From contig CAWGXG010000009.1 of the NCBI GenBank assembly GCA_963826505.1, positions 186,001-250,000 on the forward strand: 64,000 nucleotides of DNA, in the 5' to 3' direction. How positions within the stretch are numbered: the first letter of the stretch is position 1; every line of letters begins with the position of its first letter. The notes under the pieces were generated by a model that was not told the origin of the DNA, did not search any database, and saw only the letters and a list, made by a program, of their open reading frames with translations. This document shows positions 56,051 to 63,546 of this stretch, in pieces. The position numbers and the translations under genes are program-made. The DNA comes from CAWGXG01 sp963826505 (lineage in GTDB: Bacteria; Chloroflexota; Anaerolineae; Aggregatilineales; Aggregatilineaceae).

Positions 56051-56071
56051 AAGCCGATCCGGGATCGGCTT
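56051..56071 (-). promoter_or_regulatory. Leader hairpin upstream of kamA
   Basis: AAGCCGATCC-G-GGATCGGCTT is a perfect palindrome 23 bp ahead of the kamA ATG. On the minus strand it is followed by TATTTTAT and then the ribosome site. It may be an attenuator-like hairpin, a protein-binding site or a 5'-end stabiliser. Confidence 0.45.
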
Positions 56072-56514
56072 AACGGGCGAGACCCAGTATAGATTTGGAA
56101 TGAGCGGAACCTGCGGCTCCGCCCTGCGCTACCATCTGCATATAATTATAGTGTCAACTGGTACAGGTGCAATCCCCTATTTTTAGGGGGCGCGCCAACC
56201 CGATTCCAACCAGCGGACCGCACGTCTTTCCGACTCTTCCTGCCCTGCTGCACGGACTCCGCCAACATCCCTCGCGCCTACACGATGCGGGCATCCGCAC
56301 TATTCGCAGATCTGCAGGATCGATCGCGGCCTGGGCGTTCGTTTCTTTTTCACGAATGACGGCCAAAAATAAGGAACCATTAACAATAATTTTATCCACG
56401 GCAAATGACGTACACCTATAGTGAGCTTAAGGCTGACAATCAAGGTCAGCAGGATTAAGAGGCGAGGCAGGAATGCGACGCCTGCACTCTAGCGATGGGA
56501 GAGGGGATAGACCT
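56072..56514. other. Non-coding region between divergent genes
   Basis: No convincing gene is seen in these 443 bp. Visible elements are an AT-rich palindrome (TATAATTATA, about 56139-56148) that offers a -10 element on both strands, and a short hairpin CCCCTA-TTTT-TAGGGG near 56173-56188. An 84-codon frame (56167-56421) lacks a ribosome site and protein-like composition. Confidence 0.45.
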
Positions 56515-56949
56515 GTGACCACCACCTTAAAGATTATTGATACGGACTACGCAACGCTGATGTTCCACCCTGAAGCCAAAATCGTGCATCATGTGTTTCA
56601 CAAGCCCATTTCCGGGCCCGAGTTTCGAGCTATTTTGAACGGAGGAGCGGAGCTGCTCAAGATACATAACGCTCAGAAATGGCTCTCGGACGACCGGAAT
56701 AACAGTGCCCTGTCCGACGAAGACACAGAGTGGTCGAAGACCGATTGGTTCCCGCGCGCGGCGGCGTCCGGGTGGAAGTTCTGGGCGCTGGTGGTCCCGG
56801 CCGACATCATGGCCCAAATGAATTTGAAGGAATTCGTCGACACCTATTACGAGCACGGGTTGAGGACGATGGTCTTCGACAATGCCGACGAAGCGCTGGA
56901 ATGGCTGACCCATGTTATCGAAGTGAGTCCGGTGCGGGAAACCCCGTAG
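56515..56949 (+). CDS. Conserved small protein, STAS/SpoIIAA-like
   Basis: This 144-residue protein starts at a GTG (56515) with GAGAGGGG about 9 nt upstream. It reads VTTTLKIIDTDYATLMFHPE, then KIVHHVFHKPISGPEFRAILN, KWLSDDRNNSALSDEDTEW and TMVFDNADEALEWLTHVIE. The final helix pattern is typical of SpoIIAA-like STAS proteins, and the whole matches a conserved uncharacterised bacterial group. It may be a partner-binding regulator. An ATG at 56473 lacks support. Confidence 0.65.
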   Translation: MTTTLKIIDTDYATLMFHPEAKIVHHVFHKPISGPEFRAILNGGAELLKIHNAQKWLSDDRNNSALSDEDTEWSKTDWFPRAAASGWKFWALVVPADIMAQMNLKEFVDTYYEHGLRTMVFDNADEALEWLTHVIEVSPVRETP

Positions 56950-57012
56950 GCGATCGTCCGGGTACAACGTAAACGCTACTGCTGGTCATAGGCACGGCCA
57001 AACCACGCTGAA

Positions 57013-57058
57013 GGTGCTCCACAGGTGAGCTTGATGCTCATCCGCGAGCACTTTTTTG
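57013..57058 (+). terminator. Terminator after the STAS-like gene
   Basis: A GTGCTC/GAGCAC outer stem enclosing a GAGC/GCTC inner hairpin ends in CTTTTTTG, about 64 bp after the stop. Confidence 0.65.
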
Positions 57059-57067
57059 TTCCCCGGC

Positions 57068-57105
57068 TATCATACGCCTTCAACTATCGACGAAGCTCTT
57101 TCGCT
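57068..57105 (+). pseudogene. Fragment duplicated from the xanthine-dehydrogenase FAD-subunit gene
   Basis: This 38-bp stretch closely matches 57993-58030 inside the FAD-subunit gene, with only a few mismatches. Both encode YHTPSTIDEALSL. After it the reading frame ends within a few codons. It is a relic of a duplicated 5' end. Confidence 0.6.
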
Positions 57106-57218
57106 CATAAGCCTCACCCTTTAGGGAACGAACTCACTCCCGATAAAAAACTGGTTTATAATAAAAAAACCGAAAAGTTGGGCTGATTGCTAAGCCTAAA
57201 TAGGGGGTAAATGAACTC

Positions 57219-57596
57219 ATGGTCGCTTCATCGAAAGACGCCGCAATGCAGCTATTGGACGCCATGACGGACAAAGACATGGCACGTACCCTCGCCTCCT
57301 TCACCGACGATGCTGTCCTGTTTGACCCCCACTATCCGAATCCAACCATGGTCGGCAAGGATGCTATTCGCGCGGGGATGGATTTTGCCTTTGGGCTGCT
57401 TAAGCAGCCCAAATGGACGGTTCTGCGCTCCTGGGAGACGGCTAATTCAGTCGTGCTCGAAGCAGACACACACCATGAGTTAGTCAACGGAATAACTATG
57501 GAGGTCAAGCAAGTTTTTGTGGTGGATGTCAAGGATGGCAAAATCACCCATTGGCAATCGTTCGTCCCATATCCACCGCCGCCTCCTCCAGCATGA
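57219..57596 (+). CDS. SnoaL/NTF2-like protein
   Basis: This 125-residue protein has the cone-shaped alpha+beta fold signature: MQLLDAMTDKDMARTLASFTDDAVLFDPHYPNPTMVGKDAIRAGM, then VLEADTHHELVNGITMEVKQVFVVDVKDGKITHWQSFV. It ends in a Pro run. The fold serves enzymes and binding proteins, so no reaction is assigned. The ATG at 57219 has AGGGGGT about 11 nt upstream. Confidence 0.8.
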   Translation: MVASSKDAAMQLLDAMTDKDMARTLASFTDDAVLFDPHYPNPTMVGKDAIRAGMDFAFGLLKQPKWTVLRSWETANSVVLEADTHHELVNGITMEVKQVFVVDVKDGKITHWQSFVPYPPPPPPA

Positions 57597-57737
57597 TTGA
57601 GCAGGCCAAGCTGATCGGATTCGCGCCCCTCGAAGCAGGCGACACCAAACGGATCAGGTGCGCCTGATAGGAGCGTATCCCGTCATGCAACAACCGGATC
57701 GTCAGTAATTCAAATACGGGAACTCCTCCTGAGGTGT

Positions 57738-57759
57738 GATCACGGCTGGAACCGTGATC
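57738..57759 (+). terminator. Hairpin after the SnoaL-like gene
   Basis: An 8-bp perfect stem (GATCACGG with CCGTGATC) and 6-nt loop are followed by GCATCTTTCC. Termination is likely but the T tract is weak. Confidence 0.5.
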
Positions 57760-57798
57760 GCATCTTTCCTGGTGTAGAAGGTTTGTGGCGGCCCGAGT

Positions 57799-57828
57799 TT
57801 GACCGTCTCAACCAAATCGTGTTATCAT
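57799..57828 (+). promoter_or_regulatory. Promoter of the molybdenum hydroxylase operon
   Basis: TTGACC (57799-57804) and TTATCA (57822-57827), or TATCAT (57823-57828), are 17-18 bp apart, about 150 bp ahead of the FAD-subunit start. Confidence 0.5.
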
Positions 57829-57974
57829 CGGGCTAAGTGTGTATTGACCTCCGGCGGGTCAGGTCGCGTGTGCCTGGGGCACAGCGGCGTTGAGTATCCT
57901 CGCTCACCGAAAAGTGCTTGCCGCCGTCCATCCGCGAATCGTTCAACCTGTGCCAGGCGACTGGATTAGAATCT

Positions 57975-58886
57975 ATGACTCTGTGGACCACTTATCATAC
58001 GCCTTCAACTATTGACGAAGCTCTCTCGTTGTTACAGTCTTACGCAGGCCGCGCGCGGATCATCGCGGGCGGGACCGATCTGCTGCTCGACATTCGCCAG
58101 GGGCATTGTCCGCACCCTGAAGCGATGGTCGACATCACGCACATTGACGAATTGGCGCGCATCACGCAGGACGGCGACTCCGCGCTGATCGGCGCGGCGG
58201 TGACGCATACCGCTATCGTGGCTTCCCCGCTGATCGCTGACCGGGCGACCTGCCTGGTCGAAAGCTGCGGGGTGGTCGGCGGGCCGCAGGTGCGCAACGT
58301 GGGCACGCTGGGCGGCAACGTCGCGCACGCGCTCCCGGCCGCCGATGGCACGACCTCGCTGGTCGCGCTCGACGCTGAAGCCGAAGCCGTAATCGACGGC
58401 GTGCGGCAGTGGCTGCCGCTGGTCGACTTGTTCGTGGGGCCGGGCCAGTCGCGGTTGGATTGGACGCGCGACTTGCTGCTGGGTTTCCGCGTTCCTTTGA
58501 GCCGCGTGTATGAGGCGACCGCCTTCAAGCGCATCATGCGCCCGCAAGGCGTCGCGCTGCCGATTCTGGGTTGTGCGGCTTGGGTCCGGCTGGACGACTC
58601 CGGTACGCACTACGTGGACGCGCGAGTATGCGTCGGACCGGTAGCAAAGGTCCCCCAACGGGCTGCGGCGGTCGAAGCGGCCCTGCGCGGCCAACTCGTC
58701 GGAGAGGACGCTGTAGCGGCAGCGCTGGAAGCCGCCCGCGCGACGCTCAGCTCGCGTACCAGCAAGTACCGCGCCACTGCCGAATATCGCCAGGAAATGA
58801 TCGACGTGCTGCTGCGCCGTGTGCTGCCGTTGGCCGCGCAGCGCGCTCGCACAGGTGAAGCGATCCCCGAAGGCGTGGGGATGTAA
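57975..58886 (+). CDS. Xanthine dehydrogenase-type FAD-binding subunit
   Basis: This 303-residue subunit has the vanillyl-alcohol-oxidase-type FAD site: ARIIAGGTDLLLDIRQGHCP and CGVVGGPQVRNVGTLGGNVAHALPAADG, then the CO dehydrogenase FAD C-domain ending LRRVLPLAAQRARTG. It passes electrons from the molybdenum subunit through the iron-sulfur clusters to an acceptor. ATG 57975 (MTLWTTYHTPSTIDEAL) is the family start; the frame extends to 57918 without homology. It is 31 bp from the molybdenum subunit. Substrate could be a purine or another N-heterocycle. Confidence 0.9.
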   Translation: MTLWTTYHTPSTIDEALSLLQSYAGRARIIAGGTDLLLDIRQGHCPHPEAMVDITHIDELARITQDGDSALIGAAVTHTAIVASPLIADRATCLVESCGVVGGPQVRNVGTLGGNVAHALPAADGTTSLVALDAEAEAVIDGVRQWLPLVDLFVGPGQSRLDWTRDLLLGFRVPLSRVYEATAFKRIMRPQGVALPILGCAAWVRLDDSGTHYVDARVCVGPVAKVPQRAAAVEAALRGQLVGEDAVAAALEAARATLSSRTSKYRATAEYRQEMIDVLLRRVLPLAAQRARTGEAIPEGVGM

Positions 58887-58917
58887 TGAACAAAATTCCG
58901 GTGGAGGAAAACCGATC

Positions 58918-61725
58918 ATGAGCAAACTGCAACTCACCGTCAACGACACCCCTTATGATCTGGACGTGCCGGAATCGCGCACGTTGGCCCAGGTCCTGCG
59001 TTACGATCTCGGGCTGACCGGCACCAAGATCGGCTGCGAAGAAGCCGAGTGCGGTCTGTGTACCGTCCATGTGGACGGCGTGCCGGTCGATTCGTGCATT
59101 TACCCGGCCTTCAAGGCTCAGGGCGCGTCGATCTCGACCATCGAAGGCTTAGCGCCCGATGCCGAGACTTTGCACCCCCTGCAAGAAGCGTTCATCGAGC
59201 ACGGCGCGGTCCAATGTGGATTCTGCACGCCCGGCCTGATCATGACCGCCAAGGCGCTGCTGGACAGCAACCCCGATCCGAGCGACCAGGACATCAAGAT
59301 CGCGCTCAAGGACTCGTACTGCCGCTGTACCGGCTACACCAGCGTGATCAGCGCGATCCACTCCGCCGCCAGCGAACTGCGCGGCGAAGGGGCGCAGCCC
59401 TGGGGTGGCACTAGCCCGCAGCCGATGACCGCCGTCGGGCTGCCGGTTGCGCCGCAGGAAATGCGCGACAAAGTAACTGGGCGGGCGCGCTTCACGGATG
59501 ACTACGCCTTCCCCGGCATGCTGATCGCGCGCACGTTGCGCGCCGGGTTTCCCCACGCGCGCATTCTGAGTATCGACACCAGCGCGGCCAAAGCGCTGCC
59601 GGGAGTCTACGCCGTACTGACGCACGCCGACGTGCCCGGCACGAACATTCACGGGCTGATCATCGACGACTGGCCCGTGCTGGCGGCGGAAAAAGTGCAT
59701 TACATGGGCGACGCGGTCGCGATTGTCGCCGCGGATGATGCCGATATCGCCGCGCGCGCGTTGGATCTGATCAAAGTCGAGTATCAGCCGCTGCCGGTCG
59801 TGGCCGATCCGCAGTCGGCCCACGCGCCGGGCGCGCCCAAAGTCCACGAGAACTGGCCGGACGGCAATCTGCTGAAGCATATCAAGGTCCGCCACGGCGA
59901 CATCGAGCAGGGCTTCGCCGAATCGGATGTGATCATCGAGCGCGAATACCGCACGCCGACCATCGAGCACGCTTTCATGGAACCGGAATGCGCGATCGCG
60001 GTCCCGGCGGGCTTCGACAAGGCGCACCAAAAACTGACGATCTACGTCGGCTCCCAGATTCCCTACGAAGACCGGCGTCAGGCCGCCCGTGCCCTGAGTT
60101 TAAACGAAGACGATGTGCGCGTGCGCGGCACGCTGATCGGCGGCGGGTTCGGCGGCAAGGAAGACATCGCCGGGCAAATTCACGTCGCCATGCTGGCGCG
60201 CGTCACCGGGAAACCGGTGAAAATGCTCTACACACGCCAGGAATCGCTGCTGTTCCACCCCAAGCGCCACGCGACTGTAATCCGCATCAAGACCGGCGCC
60301 AAGCGCGACGGTACGCTGATGGCGGTCCAGGCGACGCTCTACGGCGACGGCGGCGCATATGCCAGCCTGTCAGACAAAGTCATGACGCGCGCCACGACCC
60401 ACGCCACCGGCCCGTATGTGATGCCACACGCCAAGATCGACTGCTACGCCATGTATACCAACAACCCGCCGTCGGGCGCGTTTCGCGGCTTCGGTGTCAC
60501 GCAGTCGGCCTTCGCCGTCGAGCAAAATATGGATCTGCTGGCGGCGGAACTGGGCATGGACCCGTTCGAGCTGCGCCGCAAAAACGCGCAGCGCGTCGGG
60601 ACGGTCACCGCGACCGGGCAGCTTCTGCGCGAGAGCGTCGGCCTGATGGAAACGATCGAGCGCGTCGAGGGCGATATGCGCGGCGGCGATCAACCTTTCC
60701 AGTGGGGCTGGCGCGAGGGCAGCAAAGCTTACGGCTGGGGCATCGCCTGCGCCTACAAAAACACCGGGTTGGGCGGCGGCGCGCCGGACTGCTCCGTCGC
60801 AGAGATCGAGATGTTCCCCAACTCGATCGCGGAAGTGCGCACGTCGTCCGCCGATATGGGCCAGGGCTTGAGCGTCGTGCTGGCGCAAATCGCGGCGGAA
60901 GAACTGGGCATGCCGGTGGCACGGGTGCGCGTCCTGCTGTCCGACACCGATCTGACGCCCGACGGCGGTCCGACTACAGCGTCGCGCCAGACCTACGTCA
61001 GCGGCAACGCGGCGCGTTACGCCGCCGTTACGATGCGCGAGGCGCTGGCCTCGGTCGCGGCGGAACGGCTGAGCGTCGCGCCCGATCAACTGCGCTTCGA
61101 AGGCGGGTGCGTGCGTTATAACGGCTCCTCGGTTGACATCGGAGAAGTCGTAAACTGGATGCACGAACAGGGCCAGGACGCCAAAGTGCGTTACAGCTAC
61201 AACGCTCCGGAAACCAAACCGCTGGGCACCGGCGGCGACATGCATTTCGCGTTCTCCTACGCGACGCAGGCCGCGCTGGTCCAGGTGGATACGGAGACAG
61301 GCGAAGTCAAAGTCCTGAAGATCATCGCCGCCAACGATGTGGGGCGCGCTATCAACCCGCGCACGCTGCAAGGTCAGGTCGAGGGCGGGATCACGATGGG
61401 CATGGGCAACTGCCTGACCGAGGATTACATCATCGAGGACGGCGTTCCGTGGAGCACGCTCTTCGCTCGCTACAAGATTCCGAGCATCAAGCACACGCCG
61501 GAGATCATCTCGCACATCGTGGAAGACCCGGTCAGCACCGGGCCATTCGGCGCGAAGGGTGTCGGCGAGATCGTGTCGATCAATACCACGCCCGCCATCG
61601 CCAACGCGATCACTAACGCGACCGGGGTGCGTGTCTACCGCATCCCAATCGATCAAGACGCACTGCTGCGCGCCATCAAAGCTGAGCAGGCCGAGGTCTA
61701 CACGACCTGGCATGACGTGAAGTAA
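58918..61725 (+). CDS. Xanthine dehydrogenase-type fused [2Fe-2S]/molybdenum subunit
   Basis: This 935-residue protein joins an iron-sulfur domain (1-150) to a molybdopterin domain (about 165-935). Cys40, 45, 48, 60 bind the plant-ferredoxin-type cluster and Cys100, 103, 135, 137 the second. The large domain has GGGFGGKEDI, NNPPSGAFRGFGVTQ, SADMGQGLSVVLAQIAAEELG, DGGPTTASRQTYVSGNA and the catalytic Glu in GAKGVGEIVSIN. These enzymes hydroxylate heterocycles or aldehydes. Fusion of small and large subunits with a separate FAD protein is a less usual layout. GGAGG lies about 11 nt ahead of the ATG. No maturation genes are in the window. Confidence 0.93.
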   Translation: MSKLQLTVNDTPYDLDVPESRTLAQVLRYDLGLTGTKIGCEEAECGLCTVHVDGVPVDSCIYPAFKAQGASISTIEGLAPDAETLHPLQEAFIEHGAVQCGFCTPGLIMTAKALLDSNPDPSDQDIKIALKDSYCRCTGYTSVISAIHSAASELRGEGAQPWGGTSPQPMTAVGLPVAPQEMRDKVTGRARFTDDYAFPGMLIARTLRAGFPHARILSIDTSAAKALPGVYAVLTHADVPGTNIHGLIIDDWPVLAAEKVHYMGDAVAIVAADDADIAARALDLIKVEYQPLPVVADPQSAHAPGAPKVHENWPDGNLLKHIKVRHGDIEQGFAESDVIIEREYRTPTIEHAFMEPECAIAVPAGFDKAHQKLTIYVGSQIPYEDRRQAARALSLNEDDVRVRGTLIGGGFGGKEDIAGQIHVAMLARVTGKPVKMLYTRQESLLFHPKRHATVIRIKTGAKRDGTLMAVQATLYGDGGAYASLSDKVMTRATTHATGPYVMPHAKIDCYAMYTNNPPSGAFRGFGVTQSAFAVEQNMDLLAAELGMDPFELRRKNAQRVGTVTATGQLLRESVGLMETIERVEGDMRGGDQPFQWGWREGSKAYGWGIACAYKNTGLGGGAPDCSVAEIEMFPNSIAEVRTSSADMGQGLSVVLAQIAAEELGMPVARVRVLLSDTDLTPDGGPTTASRQTYVSGNAARYAAVTMREALASVAAERLSVAPDQLRFEGGCVRYNGSSVDIGEVVNWMHEQGQDAKVRYSYNAPETKPLGTGGDMHFAFSYATQAALVQVDTETGEVKVLKIIAANDVGRAINPRTLQGQVEGGITMGMGNCLTEDYIIEDGVPWSTLFARYKIPSIKHTPEIISHIVEDPVSTGPFGAKGVGEIVSINTTPAIANAITNATGVRVYRIPIDQDALLRAIKAEQAEVYTTWHDVK

Positions 61726-61739
61726 CTGAAGTAACGCGC

Positions 61740-61768
61740 TGAGGCCGCCATTTCACCTGGCGGCCTCA
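61740..61768. terminator. Bidirectional terminator hairpin
   Basis: A perfect 10-bp stem (TGAGGCCGCC with GGCGGCCTCA) and 9-nt loop lie 15 bp after the molybdenum-subunit stop and 80 bp from the end of the convergent gene. Confidence 0.75.
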
Positions 61769-61848
61769 ACATCACTACAGAGTTCTATCTGTAAATGGCC
61801 GTGAGAGAAGCGACGTTACTTCCCCACCAGCCGCTTACGGATAGTATG

Positions 61849-62640
61849 TTATTTCGAACTGCTATCCATTGCGGTTCCGGTGTCGATGACGACCTGGGGC
61901 AAGGGTGTGTTGTTCCACACGGTATCAGGATTTGGCCCCATCGTGCTGACCGGCACCCAGAAGAAATGGCCCGCGATCATGGCCTGATAATATTGGCCGC
62001 TGCTGTCGACCCCGTATACCCACACCGTCTTACCAGCTTCCATCACGATCGTGGTAACGGCATCCGCCTGCGGCGCGTAGTAGACCGGCGTATCGGCCAG
62101 GAACATTCCTACGACCGCTTCGGGCGGGATGTACACCATGTCTTCGCCTGGAACGTCAGGAGCAGCGGCTTGGGTGCCCAAGGTAATCGTGCCCGGACCT
62201 TCGATCTTATTTTCAAATGGTCCGTAGTCGCCATTCCCGAAGCCTGTTGTGACCAGAACATAGATCGTGCCGGCGGTCAAGGTGTAGTTGAAGTCTGACG
62301 TACCAATCCCGCCAGATCCATCATCATCGCCACTCAGGCAGTTTACCTGGGCGTCGCCAGAGTTGAAGGGATATGTGTAAAGAAACAAATATCCGTCAAA
62401 CCCATTCTGGATGCTGGAAAAGGTGTATAGTCCGTCTGCCGACACAAAGAAGGGTTGGGTACGGTAGGCTACGGCAGTACCGGTACCGGACAAACCGCTG
62501 CAGCTTGCGAAGGTGCGGTTGAAGGTGGGACCGCCTGTAGTATCACCGGAATAAGTGACGGAGTCGGCCAGAGCGGGAGAAACGGCGAAGAGCACAATCA
62601 TTACGGTCACGGCCAAGGCAATACTGATACGACGGAACAT
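61849..62640 (-). CDS. Secreted protein with PPC-like and SH3-like parts
   Basis: This 263-residue protein has a Sec signal (ISIALAVTVMIVLFAVSPALA). Residues about 30-150 form a Gly/Ser/Thr-rich beta domain similar in plan to PPC domains (GLYTFSSIQNGFDGYLFLYTYPF, LTAGTIYVLVTTGFG). The last 90 residues include PVYYAPQADAVTTIVMEAGKTVWVYGVDSSGQYYQAMIAGHFFWVPVSTM, an SH3b-like strand set. It is probably an extracellular surface protein. The ATG at 62640 has AAGGAGAT upstream. Confidence 0.75.
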   Translation of the reverse strand: MFRRISIALAVTVMIVLFAVSPALADSVTYSGDTTGGPTFNRTFASCSGLSGTGTAVAYRTQPFFVSADGLYTFSSIQNGFDGYLFLYTYPFNSGDAQVNCLSGDDDGSGGIGTSDFNYTLTAGTIYVLVTTGFGNGDYGPFENKIEGPGTITLGTQAAAPDVPGEDMVYIPPEAVVGMFLADTPVYYAPQADAVTTIVMEAGKTVWVYGVDSSGQYYQAMIAGHFFWVPVSTMGPNPDTVWNNTPLPQVVIDTGTAMDSSSK

Positions 62641-62977
62641 GTTGATTTTATCTCCTTGAGAAGTTGATTAATAGAAGATGTATTGTCAATTCTTTCTTCA
62701 TGCTATCAGTATAGGGCTAGCAAGGTAGCAATACTATAGAGCATCATATTTCTTTGAGTCTTACTGCATAGAATTCACAATTTATTCGAAAATGGCCTTC
62801 ACGCTCTATTCGAGACAGCCGAAGGCGTGTATTGTTCCCTTTGTGCTCTCCGGTCTTCCTCCGTGACTCTCGGCAGCCCGCCATTGCAGGCTAGACTCGC
62901 GCGGGGAGTGCGCGTATACTGTGCGGTGTCCGGGCGACACCGTCCGAACATCGTTAGCTGAGTGTGGATGAACTGTG
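62641..62977. other. Non-coding region with AT-rich patch
   Basis: These 337 bp hold the leader of the minus-strand secreted protein and an AT-rich patch (62660-62800) expected to contain its promoter. I see no gene, riboswitch core or long repeat. Confidence 0.45.
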
Positions 62978-63214
62978 ATGAAATATCGGGTCACTTCCGT
63001 AGACGCGACCTTTCTTCCGGATGGCTGGCCGGTGCCCTACAGCGTGCGCTGGGATGGCGCGGACCTGCCCGTGATCGATGTCGGACGACGCTGGCGCGCC
63101 CAGGACGGGATTCACCTGTTGGTGCGTGTGCCGGACGGCCGCGTGCTGGAACTGCACACCAACGGTTCGCTGTGGCGGGCGACGGTCCTGTCGGAGCCGC
63201 CCCACTTCGTGTGA
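62978..63214 (+). CDS. Small conserved-looking protein of unknown function
   Basis: This 78-residue protein reads MKYRVTSVDATFLPDGWPVP and then VRWDGADLPVIDVGRRWRAQDGIHLLVRVPDGRVLELHTNGSLWRATVL. The Trp/Val/Arg-rich beta pattern resembles small single-domain SH3-like or barrel proteins, but I do not name a family. The start is the ATG at 62978; a GTG one codon earlier is possible. Confidence 0.6.
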   Translation: MKYRVTSVDATFLPDGWPVPYSVRWDGADLPVIDVGRRWRAQDGIHLLVRVPDGRVLELHTNGSLWRATVLSEPPHFV

Positions 63215-63229
63215 CCAGCGGCCAGATTT

Positions 63230-63258
63230 TTGACGAACGGCGGCGAACGTGCTACCCT
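63230..63258 (+). promoter_or_regulatory. Promoter of the aspartokinase leader
   Basis: TTGACG (63230-63235) and TACCCT (63253-63258) are exactly 17 bp apart and lie 35 bp ahead of the leader-peptide ATG. Confidence 0.6.
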
Positions 63259-63292
63259 ACACGCCTGAATTTCTGATCGCATCGAGGCAGTA

Positions 63293-63400
63293 ATGAGCGC
63301 GCGCAATCTGGGCCTGACTCCCATGATGATGACTACGACCACCGGTACTATGGGTACCGGGCGGGCGCTGCCGGCTGCTGCGTGCGAGAGGGACGCGTAA
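63293..63400 (+). CDS. Thr/Met-rich attenuation leader peptide
   Basis: This 35-codon frame has GAGG 6 nt ahead of its ATG and encodes MSARNLGLTP, then MMMTTTTGTMGTG, then a Cys/Arg/Ala tail. It holds seven Thr codons and four internal Met codons, packed into residues 9-22. The layout mirrors the thr operon leader of E. coli, where scarce charged tRNA stalls the ribosome and prevents termination. The downstream hairpin with T run and the aspartokinase gene complete the arrangement. Met codons suggest response to methionine as well as threonine (inference). Confidence 0.75.
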   Translation: MSARNLGLTPMMMTTTTGTMGTGRALPAAACERDA

Positions 63401-63429
63401 GGATCAGTTTCCTACATCAGAACACCCTC

Positions 63430-63463
63430 AAGCGTGGAGCGTAAGCCGGCTCCGCGCTTTTTT
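63430..63463 (+). terminator. Attenuator terminator ahead of the aspartokinase gene
   Basis: An 11-bp stem with one G-T pair (AAGCGTGGAGC with GCTCCGCGCTT) and 8-nt loop runs into TTTTTTG, 30 bp after the leader stop and 84 bp before the aspartokinase ATG. A GCCGGC in the terminator region (63445-63450) can pair with an identical self-complementary GCCGGC at 63371-63376, a possible antiterminator. Confidence 0.8.
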
Positions 63464-63546
63464 GATCGCGCTGGTGGTGCGATTGTTGGGGATCGTCATT
63501 ATTTTGCGTCTGTGCGCACAGGCCCGGCCAACATGGGAGAATCTTC

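Noticed and set aside
60370..61713. A 447-codon frame on the minus strand
   Set aside because: It lies wholly opposite the well-conserved molybdenum subunit. High GC with strong third-position bias creates such antisense frames.
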